DNA from: Actinomycetota bacterium
GTDB lineage: Bacteria > Actinomycetota > Humimicrobiia > Hakubellales > JAMDDV01
NCBI GenBank assembly: GCA_023488455.1
Contig: JAMDDV010000040.1
Location: 60,536 to 124,535, forward strand
Length of the DNA: 64,000 nt
Direction of reading: 5' to 3'
The translations under genes and the position numbers were made by a program. The notes under the pieces are model-generated. The model was not told the DNA's origin, made no database searches, and saw only the letters and a program-made list of their open reading frames with translations. Positions 17,941-27,160 of the stretch are shown here, piece by piece; positions within the stretch are counted from its first letter, which is position 1, and the number at the start of each line of letters is the position of its first letter.

Positions 17941-18427
17941 GATAAGGTGTTATCTTGGCCTCGGCTCAAATATTGGTGACAGGGAGATCAACCTGAGAAG
18001 AGCTGTTGACCTTTTAACCAGTCATCCAGAGATAAGAGTGACCAGAGTATCCTCCATATTCCAGACATCACCAATGCACTATCTTGATCAACCTCTATTC
18101 TTGAACGTTGCTCTTGAGGCAGAGACTTCACTTACTCCAGAGGAGCTTTTAGAAGTTTGCAAGCAAATCGAAAAGGACGTTGGAAGAGAGGAGAATTTCC
18201 GTTTCGGTCCTCGAAAAGTCGATGTTGATATTTTGCTGTATGATGAGATGGAGATTGATGAGGAAGGGCTTCGGATACCGCATTCAAGGATGCTTTTGCG
18301 TAAATTCGTCCTCATCCCGCTTTTGGAAATAGATAAAAAAATAAAGCTTCCAGATGGAGGCAGCCTGAAAGCTGCGCTGCTTGCGCTCGGAGAGGATGAC
18401 GAAGTGAATTTTTACAAGAAGTGGTGA
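17915..18427 (+). CDS. folK: 6-hydroxymethyl-7,8-dihydropterin pyrophosphokinase
   Basis: About 170 residues from ATG at 17915, which overlaps the end of folB. The frame is open further upstream, and GTG at 17933 is another possible start. Family motifs present are YLGLGSNIGDRE, YLDQPLFLNVALEAET and the ATP/pterin-binding FGPRKVDVDILLYD. It activates hydroxymethyldihydropterin with ATP for condensation by FolP. It completes the folE-P-B-K set. Confidence 0.94.
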   Translation: MENGVRVAEIRCYLGLGSNIGDREINLRRAVDLLTSHPEIRVTRVSSIFQTSPMHYLDQPLFLNVALEAETSLTPEELLEVCKQIEKDVGREENFRFGPRKVDVDILLYDEMEIDEEGLRIPHSRMLLRKFVLIPLLEIDKKIKLPDGGSLKAALLALGEDDEVNFYKKW

Positions 18428-18431
18428 TCTT

Positions 18432-19088
18432 TTGACAGATAATCCGCTGATCAGCGTCATGAAATTTTTTGAGACTTACGGATATTATATACTTTTCATC
18501 GTCGTGTTCCTTGAAAATGCCGCCTTTTTGGGGCTGTTTATACCAGGTGAAACGTTCCTGCTGGCAGCCAGTTTTTATGCTTCACTGGGTGGATTTAACA
18601 TATTTGTAGTCGGGTCGATCGCTTTTATCGGCGCGGTCTGCGGCGACAACCTTGCTTATTGGTTTGGCAGGAAAGGAGGGCGACCGCTTTTTTTAAAATA
18701 TGGAAGGTTTTTCAGGATAACCCCGGCGAAGATGCAGTGGGCCGAGGATTTCTATGCGCGGCACGGTGTGAAGACCGTTGTGATTGGAAGGTGGACTCAG
18801 TACCTGCGCATATTTGTGGCGCCGCTTGCCGGTATGTACAGGATGAACTACTTCAAGTTTTTGGTCTATGATTTATTAAGCTCATTGCTATGGGCTGCTG
18901 CCAACTCAGCACTTGGGTACTTTTTGGGGAAGAATTACAAATTACTTGAGACGGTTATTAAAACGATTGGCTGGGGAGCGTTTGTTGCTATATTAGTTGT
19001 TATAATAACGGTTGTCGTAGTTATAAGGGTCAGGATTTTGCGTGGAAGAAGATCAGAAAACAGGTCTATCGATAAACAGGATAAATAA
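18432..19088 (+). CDS. DedA-family membrane protein
   Basis: 218 residues with a TTG start 4 bases after folK and a GGTGATC ribosome-binding match. The DedA/VTT pattern is present: FLENAAFLGLFIPGETFLL near the N-terminus, GDNLAYWFGRKGGRP and the GRWTQYLRIFVAPLAGMYRM segment with its conserved Arg residues. Four or five hydrophobic stretches are visible. DedA proteins are proposed lipid-carrier or polyprenyl-phosphate flippases needed for envelope integrity. The substrate here is not determined. Confidence 0.88.
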   Translation: MTDNPLISVMKFFETYGYYILFIVVFLENAAFLGLFIPGETFLLAASFYASLGGFNIFVVGSIAFIGAVCGDNLAYWFGRKGGRPLFLKYGRFFRITPAKMQWAEDFYARHGVKTVVIGRWTQYLRIFVAPLAGMYRMNYFKFLVYDLLSSLLWAAANSALGYFLGKNYKLLETVIKTIGWGAFVAILVVIITVVVVIRVRILRGRRSENRSIDKQDK

Positions 19089-19812
19089 GCGATTTGTAAT
19101 TTTAAACGCTGTGGATTCGACGAACGAGTACGCAAAACGGCTACTCTCCTCTGGTAAGTCGGAGGATTTCATCGTTTTTTCTTTTGAGCAGATCTCTGGT
19201 AGGGGCAGGTATGGTAAATCATGGTTATCGCCGCGTGGAGGTGCATGGTTTTCCCTCGTACTAAAAATTTCGGATATCAAATCAGCCTCTGCGCTGCTCT
19301 TCAAGTCAGCGCTGGCCCTGAGTGATGCACTTTTCATGCTGGGAATAAAAGCCCATATACGCTGGCCAAACGATGTTCTAATAGGCGAGAAAAAAGTATC
19401 AGGGTGTCTTATTGAGACCATGAAGGGAACTGATGGCAGGCTCAGGGCAATTTTGGGTATTGGAATTAATATAAATATCAGTGAAGAGGTCTTAAGGGAA
19501 GCAGGTCTTTACGAAACTGCTACCTCGCTCCTGATCGAAGCTGGGGAGGAGTACGACGTGCTGGATTTAATGTATGCCGTTGCCTCTCTCACCATTGGTT
19601 ATTTTGAAAAGTTTCCGCTGCTTGGTGCGGATGAGATTGACAGGATTAATTCAATTCTATATAGGAAGGGTAAACCCGTCACGCTTGTTGTCAAAGGCAA
19701 TGAAGTTAGCGGACTTTGCGCAGGGATCAGTGATAGCGGTTTGTTAGATATCATTGACAGTGGAAATCGTAAATCCAGCTATGGTCACAGTGAGGTGACC
19801 ATGTTCAGGTAA
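19042..19812 (+). CDS. birA: Biotin--[acetyl-CoA-carboxylase] ligase, no DNA-binding domain
   Basis: 256 residues with a GTG start; it overlaps the DedA gene by 47 bases. Biotin ligase motifs are present: SGRGRYGKSWLSPRGGAWFS (biotinyl-AMP binding), RWPNDVLIGEKKVSGCLIE and GIGININ. The protein lacks the N-terminal helix-turn-helix of group II BirA, so it is a monofunctional ligase and not a repressor. It attaches biotin to carboxylase carrier domains. The next gene is coaX, another cofactor gene, as in many bacteria. Confidence 0.93.
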   Translation: MEEDQKTGLSINRINKRFVILNAVDSTNEYAKRLLSSGKSEDFIVFSFEQISGRGRYGKSWLSPRGGAWFSLVLKISDIKSASALLFKSALALSDALFMLGIKAHIRWPNDVLIGEKKVSGCLIETMKGTDGRLRAILGIGININISEEVLREAGLYETATSLLIEAGEEYDVLDLMYAVASLTIGYFEKFPLLGADEIDRINSILYRKGKPVTLVVKGNEVSGLCAGISDSGLLDIIDSGNRKSSYGHSEVTMFR

Positions 19813-19831
19813 ATTTTAAAAAGGAAATTGC

Positions 19832-20596
19832 ATGATTCTTACAATCGATGTGGGTAACACTCAGACCGTATTTGGCCTTTTCAGGGGCGATGATCTCCTT
19901 AACTCCTGGAGGATCCTGACTCCCAAGGCCAGGACTTCAGATGAAATAGCTGCGCTTATCTACGGCATTTTTTCGATGAGCAATTTTAGCTTTTCCGATT
20001 GCAAGGATGTCGTTATCTCAACTGTGGTGCCGAGGCTAAGGGAACAGCTCTATCAGCTCAGCGAAAAGTACTTTCACATTGAGCCGCTAATCGTCGAGTT
20101 CGGAATAAAGACAGGACTTGATATCACCTATGAAAATCCGCGCGAAGTGGGTGCTGACAGGATAGCTAACTCCGTCGCAGCCTCAAATCTGTTTGGCCCA
20201 AGGTGTGTGGTGGTTGATTTTGGCACCGCGACCACTTTTGACATCATCGATAATGAAAACCAGTACCTTGGGGGCGTGATAGTCCCGGGAGTTGAGATCT
20301 CTGCTGAGGCGCTTTTTTCACAGGCGGCAAAGCTGATGAAGGTCGAATTAAGAGCTCCATCGAAGGTTATAGGCAAAAATACGGAGGACAGCATACGCTC
20401 TGGTATAGTACTGGGATACGCTGGATTGGTCGATCACCTGATTGAGCTGATTGAGGCCGAGATGAGCGGTAAGCCAAAGGTGGTCTCCACTGGAGGCCTG
20501 GCTTACCTGATTTCACCACACAGCCGCTCTATCGAACAAAATGATCCTGATTTAACCCTAAAAGGTTTGAAGATTATACGTGACTTAAACCGATAA
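19832..20596 (+). CDS. coaX: Type III pantothenate kinase
   Basis: 254 residues starting MILTIDVGNTQTVFGLF, the phosphate-binding loop of the ASKHA fold. The other family signatures are NPREVGADRIANSVAA, VVDFGTATTFDII and GGVIVPGVEISAEAL. It phosphorylates pantothenate in the first step of CoA synthesis. AAAAAGGAA precedes the ATG. It is the last gene of the housekeeping stretch; the catabolic island begins 12 bases later with a LacI operator. Confidence 0.95.
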   Translation: MILTIDVGNTQTVFGLFRGDDLLNSWRILTPKARTSDEIAALIYGIFSMSNFSFSDCKDVVISTVVPRLREQLYQLSEKYFHIEPLIVEFGIKTGLDITYENPREVGADRIANSVAASNLFGPRCVVVDFGTATTFDIIDNENQYLGGVIVPGVEISAEALFSQAAKLMKVELRAPSKVIGKNTEDSIRSGIVLGYAGLVDHLIELIEAEMSGKPKVVSTGGLAYLISPHSRSIEQNDPDLTLKGLKIIRDLNR

Positions 20597-20607
20597 AATT
20601 TCCAATT

Positions 20608-20657
20608 ATTGACAACGTTACCATTTATTATATAATTAAAATACAAACGTTACCAAT
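20608..20657 (+). promoter_or_regulatory. Promoter of the ABC importer operon flanked by two LacI-type operators
   Basis: TTGACA (20609-20614) and TATAAT (20631-20636) are both perfect matches to the housekeeping consensus, 16 bases apart. ATTGACAACGTTACCATT (20608-20625) covers the -35 box and matches the perfect palindrome at 25947 at 15 of 18 positions. A second AACGTTACCAAT half-site lies at 20646-20657, just past the -10 box. Repressor bound at either would block RNA polymerase. The regulator is presumably the LacI protein encoded at 32221-33261. Confidence 0.8.
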
Positions 20658-20749
20658 AAATCTTTTTGGTAATATCCACTGGCAAAGATGATTTTATACC
20701 TTTGAAATTATTTTTTAAAACATGTTTCTCTATAAGGGAAGTTGAGAAA

Positions 20750-21511
20750 ATGGAAAAAATACTTGAATTAAAACAGATAACTAAAAAGTTTGGCGGAGTG
20801 GTTGCATTAGATAAAGTTGATTTTGAACTGTATGAGAATGAAATAGTAGGACTCGTTGGAGATAACGGCGCAGGAAAATCAACACTTATTAAAATTATTT
20901 CAGGTGTGTATTCTCCAGATAGTGGTGAAATTTATTTTGAAGGCAAGAAAGTTGAGATACATAGTCCTAAGGATGCTATTGAACTTGGAATTGAAACAAT
21001 ATATCAGGATCTAGCGCTATTTGATAATCTATCAGCTTCATCGAATATTTTTGCAGGGAGAGAGATTATTGCCGGAGGATTGGGCAAAATATTTGGGTGG
21101 CTTAATCAAGGAAAGATGGATAAGGAAGCCAAATTACTGGTAGAGAATTTTGGAATTGAAATTCCTAATCCCAAGGAAGAGGTGAGAAAACTTTCTGGAG
21201 GTCAAAGGCAATCTGTTGCTATTAGTCGTTCAATAAAATGGGGGAAAAAGATTTTAATTATGGATGAGCCTACCGCTGCATTAGGCGTAAAAGAATCAGG
21301 AAAATTATTAGATCTCATAAAAAACTTAATTAATAAAGTTAGAGGTATGATTGTTATAAGTCACAACATTGAACATATAATTGGAATTGCTGATAGGGCA
21401 ATTGTATTAAGAAAAGGTCAAAGGGCAGGTAGTGTTCAAATCTCAAATCGCAGTGACTCTAACAACCTGCATAGGGAGTTAGTGGCTATGATTACTGGCT
21501 TAAAACCATGA
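20750..21511 (+). CDS. Sugar-type ABC transporter ATP-binding protein (single-domain, CUT2/FrcA type)
   Basis: About 253 residues from ATG at 20750 (AAGGGAAG upstream); an earlier in-frame GTG at 20666 would add residues with no similarity to the family. Walker A GDNGAGKSTLIK, signature LSGGQRQSVAISRS and Walker B ILIMDEPTAALG are complete. It has one ATPase domain, unlike the double-domain RbsA, and so acts as a dimer. It energises the two permeases that follow. The CUT2 family mostly imports monosaccharides, but related systems take up autoinducer-2 and other polar compounds. Confidence 0.88.
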   Translation: MEKILELKQITKKFGGVVALDKVDFELYENEIVGLVGDNGAGKSTLIKIISGVYSPDSGEIYFEGKKVEIHSPKDAIELGIETIYQDLALFDNLSASSNIFAGREIIAGGLGKIFGWLNQGKMDKEAKLLVENFGIEIPNPKEEVRKLSGGQRQSVAISRSIKWGKKILIMDEPTAALGVKESGKLLDLIKNLINKVRGMIVISHNIEHIIGIADRAIVLRKGQRAGSVQISNRSDSNNLHRELVAMITGLKP

Positions 21512-21576
21512 TAGGGCAAAATAATACTGCGAAAGTTGATGAGTTTGATAAAAAATCTTACTAGAAGAGAAATTAT

Positions 21577-22500
21577 TTGGTGAAAAAAATTCTTTTGAAC
21601 CAAATTCTTTTAATTGCTTTTATATTACTTTTAATACTGCTTTCGCTTTTTGTTCCATCTTTTTTTAACCTCAGGAATATTCTGAATATTCTTAGACAAA
21701 ATTCTGCAATAGGGATAATAGCATGCGCTATGACTATTGTTATGATAGGGGGTAGCGTTGATCTATCTGTTGGCTCAGTAGTTGGTCTCTCGGGAGTCCT
21801 GGCAATCAGTTTTTTATACCGAAGTTTGTGGCTAGCTATTCTGGTTCCTTTGATGGTTGCGGCGTTGATAGGATTTATCAACGGATATGTTACGGTAAGA
21901 TTTAAAGTAGATGCCGTAATCGTAACCCTTGGTTCACTTACCGCGGTAAGGGGTCTTACCTTGCTTTATACAAACGGCAGAATGATAGATGGCATACTGG
22001 GTTCACCATATACTTTAATATCAACAGGTGCTTTTTTGGGGATCTCAAATCAGATAGTGATTTTCTTTTTAATTGCAGCAATATTGGGTTTGTTATTACA
22101 CAAGACTAAATTCGGCAGAAATGTATTTTGCGTTGGTTGCAATTTCGAAGCCAGTAGAGTGGTTGGTATAAATGCGGAAAGAATTAAAATAATTACTTTT
22201 ATTATAAGCGCCGTGCTGGCTGCTTTCAGTTCAATATTAATCAGTTCCAGATTAAACACCGCCTCTACGCAAACCGGAACTGGATTTGAGTTTGATGCGA
22301 TAACTGCTGTAGTTGTCGGCGGAACGAGCCTTTTTGGTGGAAAGGGAAGTTTGCCAAAAACGGTGCTGGGGGTTTTATTTATTGCATGCCTGACAAACGC
22401 AATGGTACTTCTTAATCTGCACTTTTCTTTTCAATATATGGTAAAGGCAATTTTATTGGCAATATTTGTATATTTAGACATCAGGTCAACGAACATATAG
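21577..22500 (+). CDS. ABC transporter permease, RbsC/CUT2 family (first)
   Basis: 307 residues with eight to ten hydrophobic segments. The family signature GGSVDLSVGSVVGLSG is present near residue 60, and AITAVVVGGTSLFGGKGS near residue 245 is the conserved cytoplasmic loop. The start is TTG at 21577 or GTG at 21580. It sits 65 bases after the ATPase gene and two bases before a second, different permease, so the channel is probably a heterodimer. Confidence 0.88.
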   Translation: MVKKILLNQILLIAFILLLILLSLFVPSFFNLRNILNILRQNSAIGIIACAMTIVMIGGSVDLSVGSVVGLSGVLAISFLYRSLWLAILVPLMVAALIGFINGYVTVRFKVDAVIVTLGSLTAVRGLTLLYTNGRMIDGILGSPYTLISTGAFLGISNQIVIFFLIAAILGLLLHKTKFGRNVFCVGCNFEASRVVGINAERIKIITFIISAVLAAFSSILISSRLNTASTQTGTGFEFDAITAVVVGGTSLFGGKGSLPKTVLGVLFIACLTNAMVLLNLHFSFQYMVKAILLAIFVYLDIRSTNI

Positions 22501-22502
22501 AC

Positions 22503-23441
22503 ATGAATACGAAAACTTTTTTAAGAGTATTAAATGACAACAAAATAATCTTAATGATCGTTATCCTGGTCATTCTTCTTTCTTTCCTTAGCCCAACTTT
22601 TCGCACATATGAAAATATGGTGAATGTTATTTTTCAAATTGCAGTTGAGGGCTTAATAGCAATAGGGATGACTATTCTTATTTTGGAACAAACTTTTGAT
22701 CTTTCTGTTGGATCAAATTTAGCATTCGCAGCAACAGTAGCAATTATATTACAAAAATATGGCCCGGTCGTAACAATATTGGGAACTCTTTTAGCTTCCA
22801 GTTTTGCTGGTTACTTGAACGGCATAATGGTCAGTCGTCTTCGTATAAATTCTTTTATAACCACACTGGCAATGATGTACTTTTTAAGAGGTGTTGTTTA
22901 TTACCTCGTCAAAGGCGAAAGTGTAATGGGAGCAACTGATTATTACCTCGGCTTCGGGTACGGTACTTTATTAATGATTCCCTATCCAGCTATAGTTTTT
23001 TTAATTTTGATTATTATCGTCGGCATATTACTGAGCAAGACAAAGATTGGTCGGCACATATATGCCATTGGAGGAAATCCCATGGCTGCAAATTTTTTAG
23101 GAATTAATGAAAAAAATTACAGAACTTTTTCTTTTCTCTTTACGGGGCTGCTCTGTGGGATTGCCGGATTAATAACAATGGCGAGGGTAAACATAGCTTC
23201 TGGAAGATTGGGAACATATACAAACCTTAACGTAATTACAGCTGTATTGTTGGGCGGAACTTTACTATCCGGGGGGTATGGTAATCTATTCAAGACCTTT
23301 CAGGGTGTGCTTGTACTCGGCATTATAGCAAATGGAATGACTTTATTAAATGTACAACCGTATTTACAACAGGTAATTAAAGGTTTGATTTTAATTTTGA
23401 TTGTTTCTATAGACGCATACTTTGGTGCAAAGAGGAGATAA
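22503..23441 (+). CDS. ABC transporter permease, RbsC/CUT2 family (second)
   Basis: 312 residues. It has the same fold as the preceding permease, with EQTFDLSVGSNLAFAA and the late VITAVLLGGTLLSGGYGN loop, but the sequences have diverged clearly. Start is ATG at 22503, immediately after the first permease gene. It is followed by a 108-base gap with a strong GGGAGGTGG stretch and a TATAAT at 23510, which may hold a second promoter for the abundant binding protein. Confidence 0.88.
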   Translation: MNTKTFLRVLNDNKIILMIVILVILLSFLSPTFRTYENMVNVIFQIAVEGLIAIGMTILILEQTFDLSVGSNLAFAATVAIILQKYGPVVTILGTLLASSFAGYLNGIMVSRLRINSFITTLAMMYFLRGVVYYLVKGESVMGATDYYLGFGYGTLLMIPYPAIVFLILIIIVGILLSKTKIGRHIYAIGGNPMAANFLGINEKNYRTFSFLFTGLLCGIAGLITMARVNIASGRLGTYTNLNVITAVLLGGTLLSGGYGNLFKTFQGVLVLGIIANGMTLLNVQPYLQQVIKGLILILIVSIDAYFGAKRR

Positions 23442-23549
23442 TATAATTTTTTCACATATTCATCGGTTATTTCATAAGAAGGGAGGTGGTGGTCTTAACA
23501 GTTTAAATTTATAATAGAAGAGAAATTTATTACGGAAGGGGTGAAGATT

Positions 23550-24587
23550 TTGAAAAAGATAATTTTAAGTATAATAGCAATTGGTACTTTGCTGGCTATT
23601 TTAGTTACGGGTTGTACAGCAGCTCAGGTAACCGGCGGCAAGGGAGAGGTTAAATATACTGGAGAAGAGACAACTGCAGCTGAAGAAACTGCAGCTGCAA
23701 CTGAAGCGGGAGGTCAGTGGACAATAGCTCTTATGTGGGCTGGAACTGACTCACCCTATATACCTCCCCTTGATAAATCTATGCAAGATACCATAAAGAG
23801 TCTTGGTTCAATTCCGAAATCATTTGACGGAGCATGGGATGCAACAAAGCAAAATACCCAGATGGATGATGCAATTGCCCTAAAGGTAGATATGATTTTA
23901 CTTATGGCAGTTGATCCAAAAGGTATTATTCCGGCAGTAAAAAAAGCTTTTGATGCCGGTATTCCCGTAATGCCAATAAATAGCCCGATTGACAAAGAGG
24001 CAGATCAATATATAGTAGGATATACAGGCGTAGACACTTATGAACAGGGAAAAGTTGAAGCAGAGCTTATGGTTGAGGCTCTTAATAATGAAGGAAAACT
24101 TGCTGTAGTTCAAGGAGCACCTGGATTCAGCGCCACTATAGATTACGATAGAGCATTAGCTGATGTTTTGAAGGAGAAGAACTCTAAAATTGAGGTAGTG
24201 GCAAGTCAAACTGCCAACTGGATTGTTGAGGAAGCATCAACTGTAACCCAGGATTTAATAACAAGGTTCCCTGATTTAAACGGGATTTATCCGCACGATG
24301 ACTATATGGCTACTGGAGTAATCGTATCCCTGAAGGAAGCCGGTTATAAAGCTGGAGATATTAAGATAACCGGAATAGGCGGCATAAGTGAGGTTCTACA
24401 GCTGATAAAAGATGGATGGGTATATGGAACAGTATTGCAGTCACCGATTGATGAAGGAATACTTGAAGCCCAAAGGGCAATAGAATTCCTGAAAAGCGGA
24501 AAGGACAAATTAGATCCATTCTATCTTCCTCTTGATAATCCAAGAATAACTTTGGATAATGTTGAGGAATTTAAATCGGAGTTCTAA
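23550..24587 (+). CDS. Sugar-type ABC transporter substrate-binding lipoprotein
   Basis: About 345 residues. A signal peptide ends in the lipobox LVTGC, so the protein is anchored by lipid at Cys. I prefer TTG at 23550 because the strong AAGGGGTGA match then lies about 7 bases upstream; GTG at 23541 would sit inside it. A short Thr/Ala/Glu linker leads to a type I periplasmic-binding fold (VDMILLMAVDPKGIIPAVKKA, then GIPVMPINSP and the late GIYPHDDYMATGV). Such proteins bind pentoses, hexoses, inositols or related polyols. The ligand cannot be read from the sequence. Confidence 0.87.
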   Translation: MKKIILSIIAIGTLLAILVTGCTAAQVTGGKGEVKYTGEETTAAEETAAATEAGGQWTIALMWAGTDSPYIPPLDKSMQDTIKSLGSIPKSFDGAWDATKQNTQMDDAIALKVDMILLMAVDPKGIIPAVKKAFDAGIPVMPINSPIDKEADQYIVGYTGVDTYEQGKVEAELMVEALNNEGKLAVVQGAPGFSATIDYDRALADVLKEKNSKIEVVASQTANWIVEEASTVTQDLITRFPDLNGIYPHDDYMATGVIVSLKEAGYKAGDIKITGIGGISEVLQLIKDGWVYGTVLQSPIDEGILEAQRAIEFLKSGKDKLDPFYLPLDNPRITLDNVEEFKSEF

Positions 24588-24609
24588 AAGCAGATTCTCA
24601 AATTATTAA

Positions 24610-24650
24610 AAAATCAGAGGTTAGTGCTTACTAGCCTCTGATTTTAACTT
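24610..24650. terminator. Strong bidirectional terminator
   Basis: AAATCAGAGGTTAGT and ACTAGCCTCTGATTT pair over 15 bases with one G-T pair and a 4-base GCTT loop. The flanks are T-rich on the right and A-rich on the left, so it can stop transcription from both the importer operon and the converging MFS gene. Confidence 0.85.
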
Positions 24651-24709
24651 TTTGTATTTTTGAAAAGCAAATATAAACACTTAAGTCTATTGGAATACTG
24701 TCAGTCCCT

Positions 24710-25927
24710 TCATATTTTATTGCTCTTAATAGCCTTACTTTTCTCAATCAATGAATATAGTAACAATAATAGCAATATCTCAATAAACAGAAATACTGCG
24801 CATATTAATAGTCCAGCCAATAGATTTACTTTAATATAAACAATTCCAACTAACCAAGGTGCAAAAAGAGCCCCTATTCCTCCAAACGTAATTATTGTCG
24901 ATATCGAAACATCCTTGTTTTTATATAAATATTTTGAGGTGAACGCAATAATATTTGGCCATACACCAGAATAGAAAAAGCCTGCAATTAAGAAAGATGC
25001 GAAATTGATAAATTTATTTGAAACAAAAAGTCCCATTAACACAAAAATAAGCCCGGCAACACTTAGAATAATTGTTAATTTTGCCAGATTGATTTTTTTT
25101 GCTAAGAAAGCGGAGACCAACCTACCAATGGCGATTGTTAACCAGAAAAAGGAAAGTATCTGTCCAGATTCCAAATGACTAAATCCTCTTTCAACCCTAA
25201 AAAATGTTGGAAGCCAAGCATTTAAACCATCCTCAGAGGCAGTATACATAAACATAGCCAGAGAGGCTAATATTAATGCCGATATTGACATTAGGCTCCA
25301 TCTTTTTTGATTATTTACTATTATTTCATTTTCAGCGTTATCTTTTTTTTCTTTTGAGCGTATCGGAATATCCACTTTTTTATATCTTAAATAGGCAAAT
25401 ATCATAAAATTGAGAAATGCCAAAAATGAAGAAATATAAAATACAGAATTCCAATTGCCTCCAATTATCATCATCATAGAACTGATATAAGGACCGATAA
25501 AAGCTCCTATACCAAAAAACATCTGAGAAATATTTAGATAATACCCCTCTTTACCTACATTTATCTCAGTAAGTAAATTACTTACCAACGTCTCACTAAG
25601 TGCCCCACACATACCAATAGCAAAATACATTGACATTGCAAAAGTGAAATTTTTTGAAAAAGAAAATAACAAAATAAAAACAGATTGTGAAAAAAAATTA
25701 ACCAATAATATTGTAAATTTTGAAAATACCTTCTGTAGTATTCCGCTTAAAATAGAACCTGAAACAAACCCTATAAAAAAGAAAGTAAATAGGAGTCCCA
25801 TTTTTGAAACATCTTCTGATAATGTTTGACCAATCTCTATTAGTATTGGGCTGGCGATCGTAAAGGTTATGGCGAAAATAACCATTGAATAGAATAGACT
25901 ATAGTTAATTAGCTTTTTACTTGACAT
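24710..25927 (-). CDS. MFS transporter of the catabolic island
   Basis: 405 residues with twelve predicted membrane helices. The first half has the FIGFVSGSILSGIL loop and the central loop is basic and acidic (KEKKDNAENE), as expected between the two six-helix halves. It resembles the FucP/fungal-nitrate-type sugar and organic solute transporters, but no substrate motif is evident. The ATG is only about 8 bases past its TATAAT box and has no ribosome-binding site, so the mRNA is probably leaderless. It is divergent from a creatinase-like gene and shares its LacI operator. Confidence 0.78.
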   Translation of the reverse strand: MSSKKLINYSLFYSMVIFAITFTIASPILIEIGQTLSEDVSKMGLLFTFFFIGFVSGSILSGILQKVFSKFTILLVNFFSQSVFILLFSFSKNFTFAMSMYFAIGMCGALSETLVSNLLTEINVGKEGYYLNISQMFFGIGAFIGPYISSMMMIIGGNWNSVFYISSFLAFLNFMIFAYLRYKKVDIPIRSKEKKDNAENEIIVNNQKRWSLMSISALILASLAMFMYTASEDGLNAWLPTFFRVERGFSHLESGQILSFFWLTIAIGRLVSAFLAKKINLAKLTIILSVAGLIFVLMGLFVSNKFINFASFLIAGFFYSGVWPNIIAFTSKYLYKNKDVSISTIITFGGIGALFAPWLVGIVYIKVNLLAGLLICAVFLFIEILLLLLLYSLIEKSKAIKSNKI

Positions 25928-25964
25928 TCGCTAAATTATATAATATATTGGCAACGTTGCCAAT
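25921..25964. promoter_or_regulatory. Divergent promoters over one perfect LacI-type operator
   Basis: ATTGGCAACGTTGCCAAT (25947-25964) is a perfect 18-base palindrome. On the plus strand TTGACA (25921-25926) and TATATT (25944-25949) are 17 bases apart. On the minus strand TTGGCA (complement of 25958-25963) and TATAAT (complement of 25935-25940) are also 17 bases apart. The operator overlaps the -10 of one promoter and the -35 of the other, so one bound repressor would silence both genes. Confidence 0.85.
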
Positions 25965-25987
25965 ACAAATAAATGGAGTTAATCAAA

Positions 25988-27160
25988 ATGAGTATTCCAG
26001 ATTATGAATACAAAGCTAGAATGTCACGAGTTCAAAATATACTAAAAGAAAAAGAAATTGATGTTGCTTTAGTCTATTTTGATGAATACAACCATATGAA
26101 CGGAAATTATCTGACAGGGTGGTATCCATTTTTGGATAGGAGCGCTATTGTTATTCCACAGGAAGGGGATCCTGTTCTAATCGGCGGTCCGGAAAGTGAA
26201 GATTTCGCTAAAACTGCATACATAAAAAATTATAGGAATATTGATGCTTTTAAAATTCCAGAGGAGGAATATCCGAGATCAGAGATAATTGCTTTTAAGG
26301 AGCTGTTCGACAATGTTATGGGTTTGTCTACGATAAAGAGAGTAGGCATTGTTGGTATGTCAGCTATAACCCATATGGTTTATAAAGAGATGATGAATGC
26401 TTTAAATAAAAAAGCTGAAATAGTGGATATAACGATGGAATATGAACGATTAAGGGCAATTAAATCAACCTGGGAGGTTGAAACATCGAAAAAGGCTTAT
26501 TTTATTGCAGATGAAGCATTTTTAGCTTTCAAGAATGAACTTGTTAGTGGAAACACTGAGCTAATGGTCGCAGCAGCTGCAGAAGAAAAAGCGCGATCGC
26601 TTGGCGCAGATGGTTTTGGATATAGCACAATTATAGGTTCAGGACCTCAAAGAGCTGGTATGTATGTAGTCAGGGCAAGTGAGAAAAAACTTATAAGCGG
26701 AGAATTCGTACTTAGTGGTATAAGCCCTAGATACAACGGCTACGCAGCAACAATTTGTTGCTCACTTGCCGTTGATGGGAAGTACGATGACCTACAAAGG
26801 AAATATTTTAATGCTGCATTAGATGGCCTTTTTTATGCCAGGGACAATATTAGGGTTGGAATGAACGGGAAGGAAATTGATTCGCTAATAAGAAAGTTTT
26901 TTATTGATAGAAGTTATGAAAAAAATATCCCATTTGCATTTGTACATAGTAACGGCTTAAGTGAATTTGAGGCTCCTTATTTTGGGCCAAATAACGAAAA
27001 AGATACTCTTCAAAATGGTATGTTGCTCGCTATAGATATCGGGCTTTTTAATCTGGAAAAACATGGTGGTTGCAGAATTGAAACGACCTATCATATAAAT
27101 AACAATAAACTAGAACCCATGTCAGAAAGAGCAGAAGATATTTTTAAATCTATACTATAA
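25988..27160 (+). CDS. M24-family creatinase-like protein (first of three)
   Basis: About 390 residues from ATG at 25988, which has GGAG 9 bases upstream; an ATG at 25973 would overlap that site. The N-terminal half is the creatinase/prolidase N domain (MSRVQNILKEKEIDVALVYF), and the C-terminal half is the pita-bread fold. In metal-dependent aminopeptidases two Asp ligands sit in a DxG...D pattern; here the region near residue 240-255 reads GISPRYNGYAATI and lacks both. The late His (VHSNGLSEFE) and a Glu in RIETTY remain. It resembles creatinase, which hydrolyses creatine without metal. It is a close paralogue of the protein at 30643-31806. Confidence 0.83.
   Translation: MSIPDYEYKARMSRVQNILKEKEIDVALVYFDEYNHMNGNYLTGWYPFLDRSAIVIPQEGDPVLIGGPESEDFAKTAYIKNYRNIDAFKIPEEEYPRSEIIAFKELFDNVMGLSTIKRVGIVGMSAITHMVYKEMMNALNKKAEIVDITMEYERLRAIKSTWEVETSKKAYFIADEAFLAFKNELVSGNTELMVAAAAEEKARSLGADGFGYSTIIGSGPQRAGMYVVRASEKKLISGEFVLSGISPRYNGYAATICCSLAVDGKYDDLQRKYFNAALDGLFYARDNIRVGMNGKEIDSLIRKFFIDRSYEKNIPFAFVHSNGLSEFEAPYFGPNNEKDTLQNGMLLAIDIGLFNLEKHGGCRIETTYHINNNKLEPMSERAEDIFKSIL

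Noticed and set aside
20666..20749. GTG upstream start for the importer ATPase
   Set aside because: It would add 28 residues with no family similarity, and a good ribosome-binding site precedes the ATG at 20750.
23442..23549. G-rich GGGAGGTGGTGG stretch as a regulatory RNA
   Set aside because: It could be a leftover ribosome-binding site or part of a promoter region; no stable fold or partner sequence is evident.
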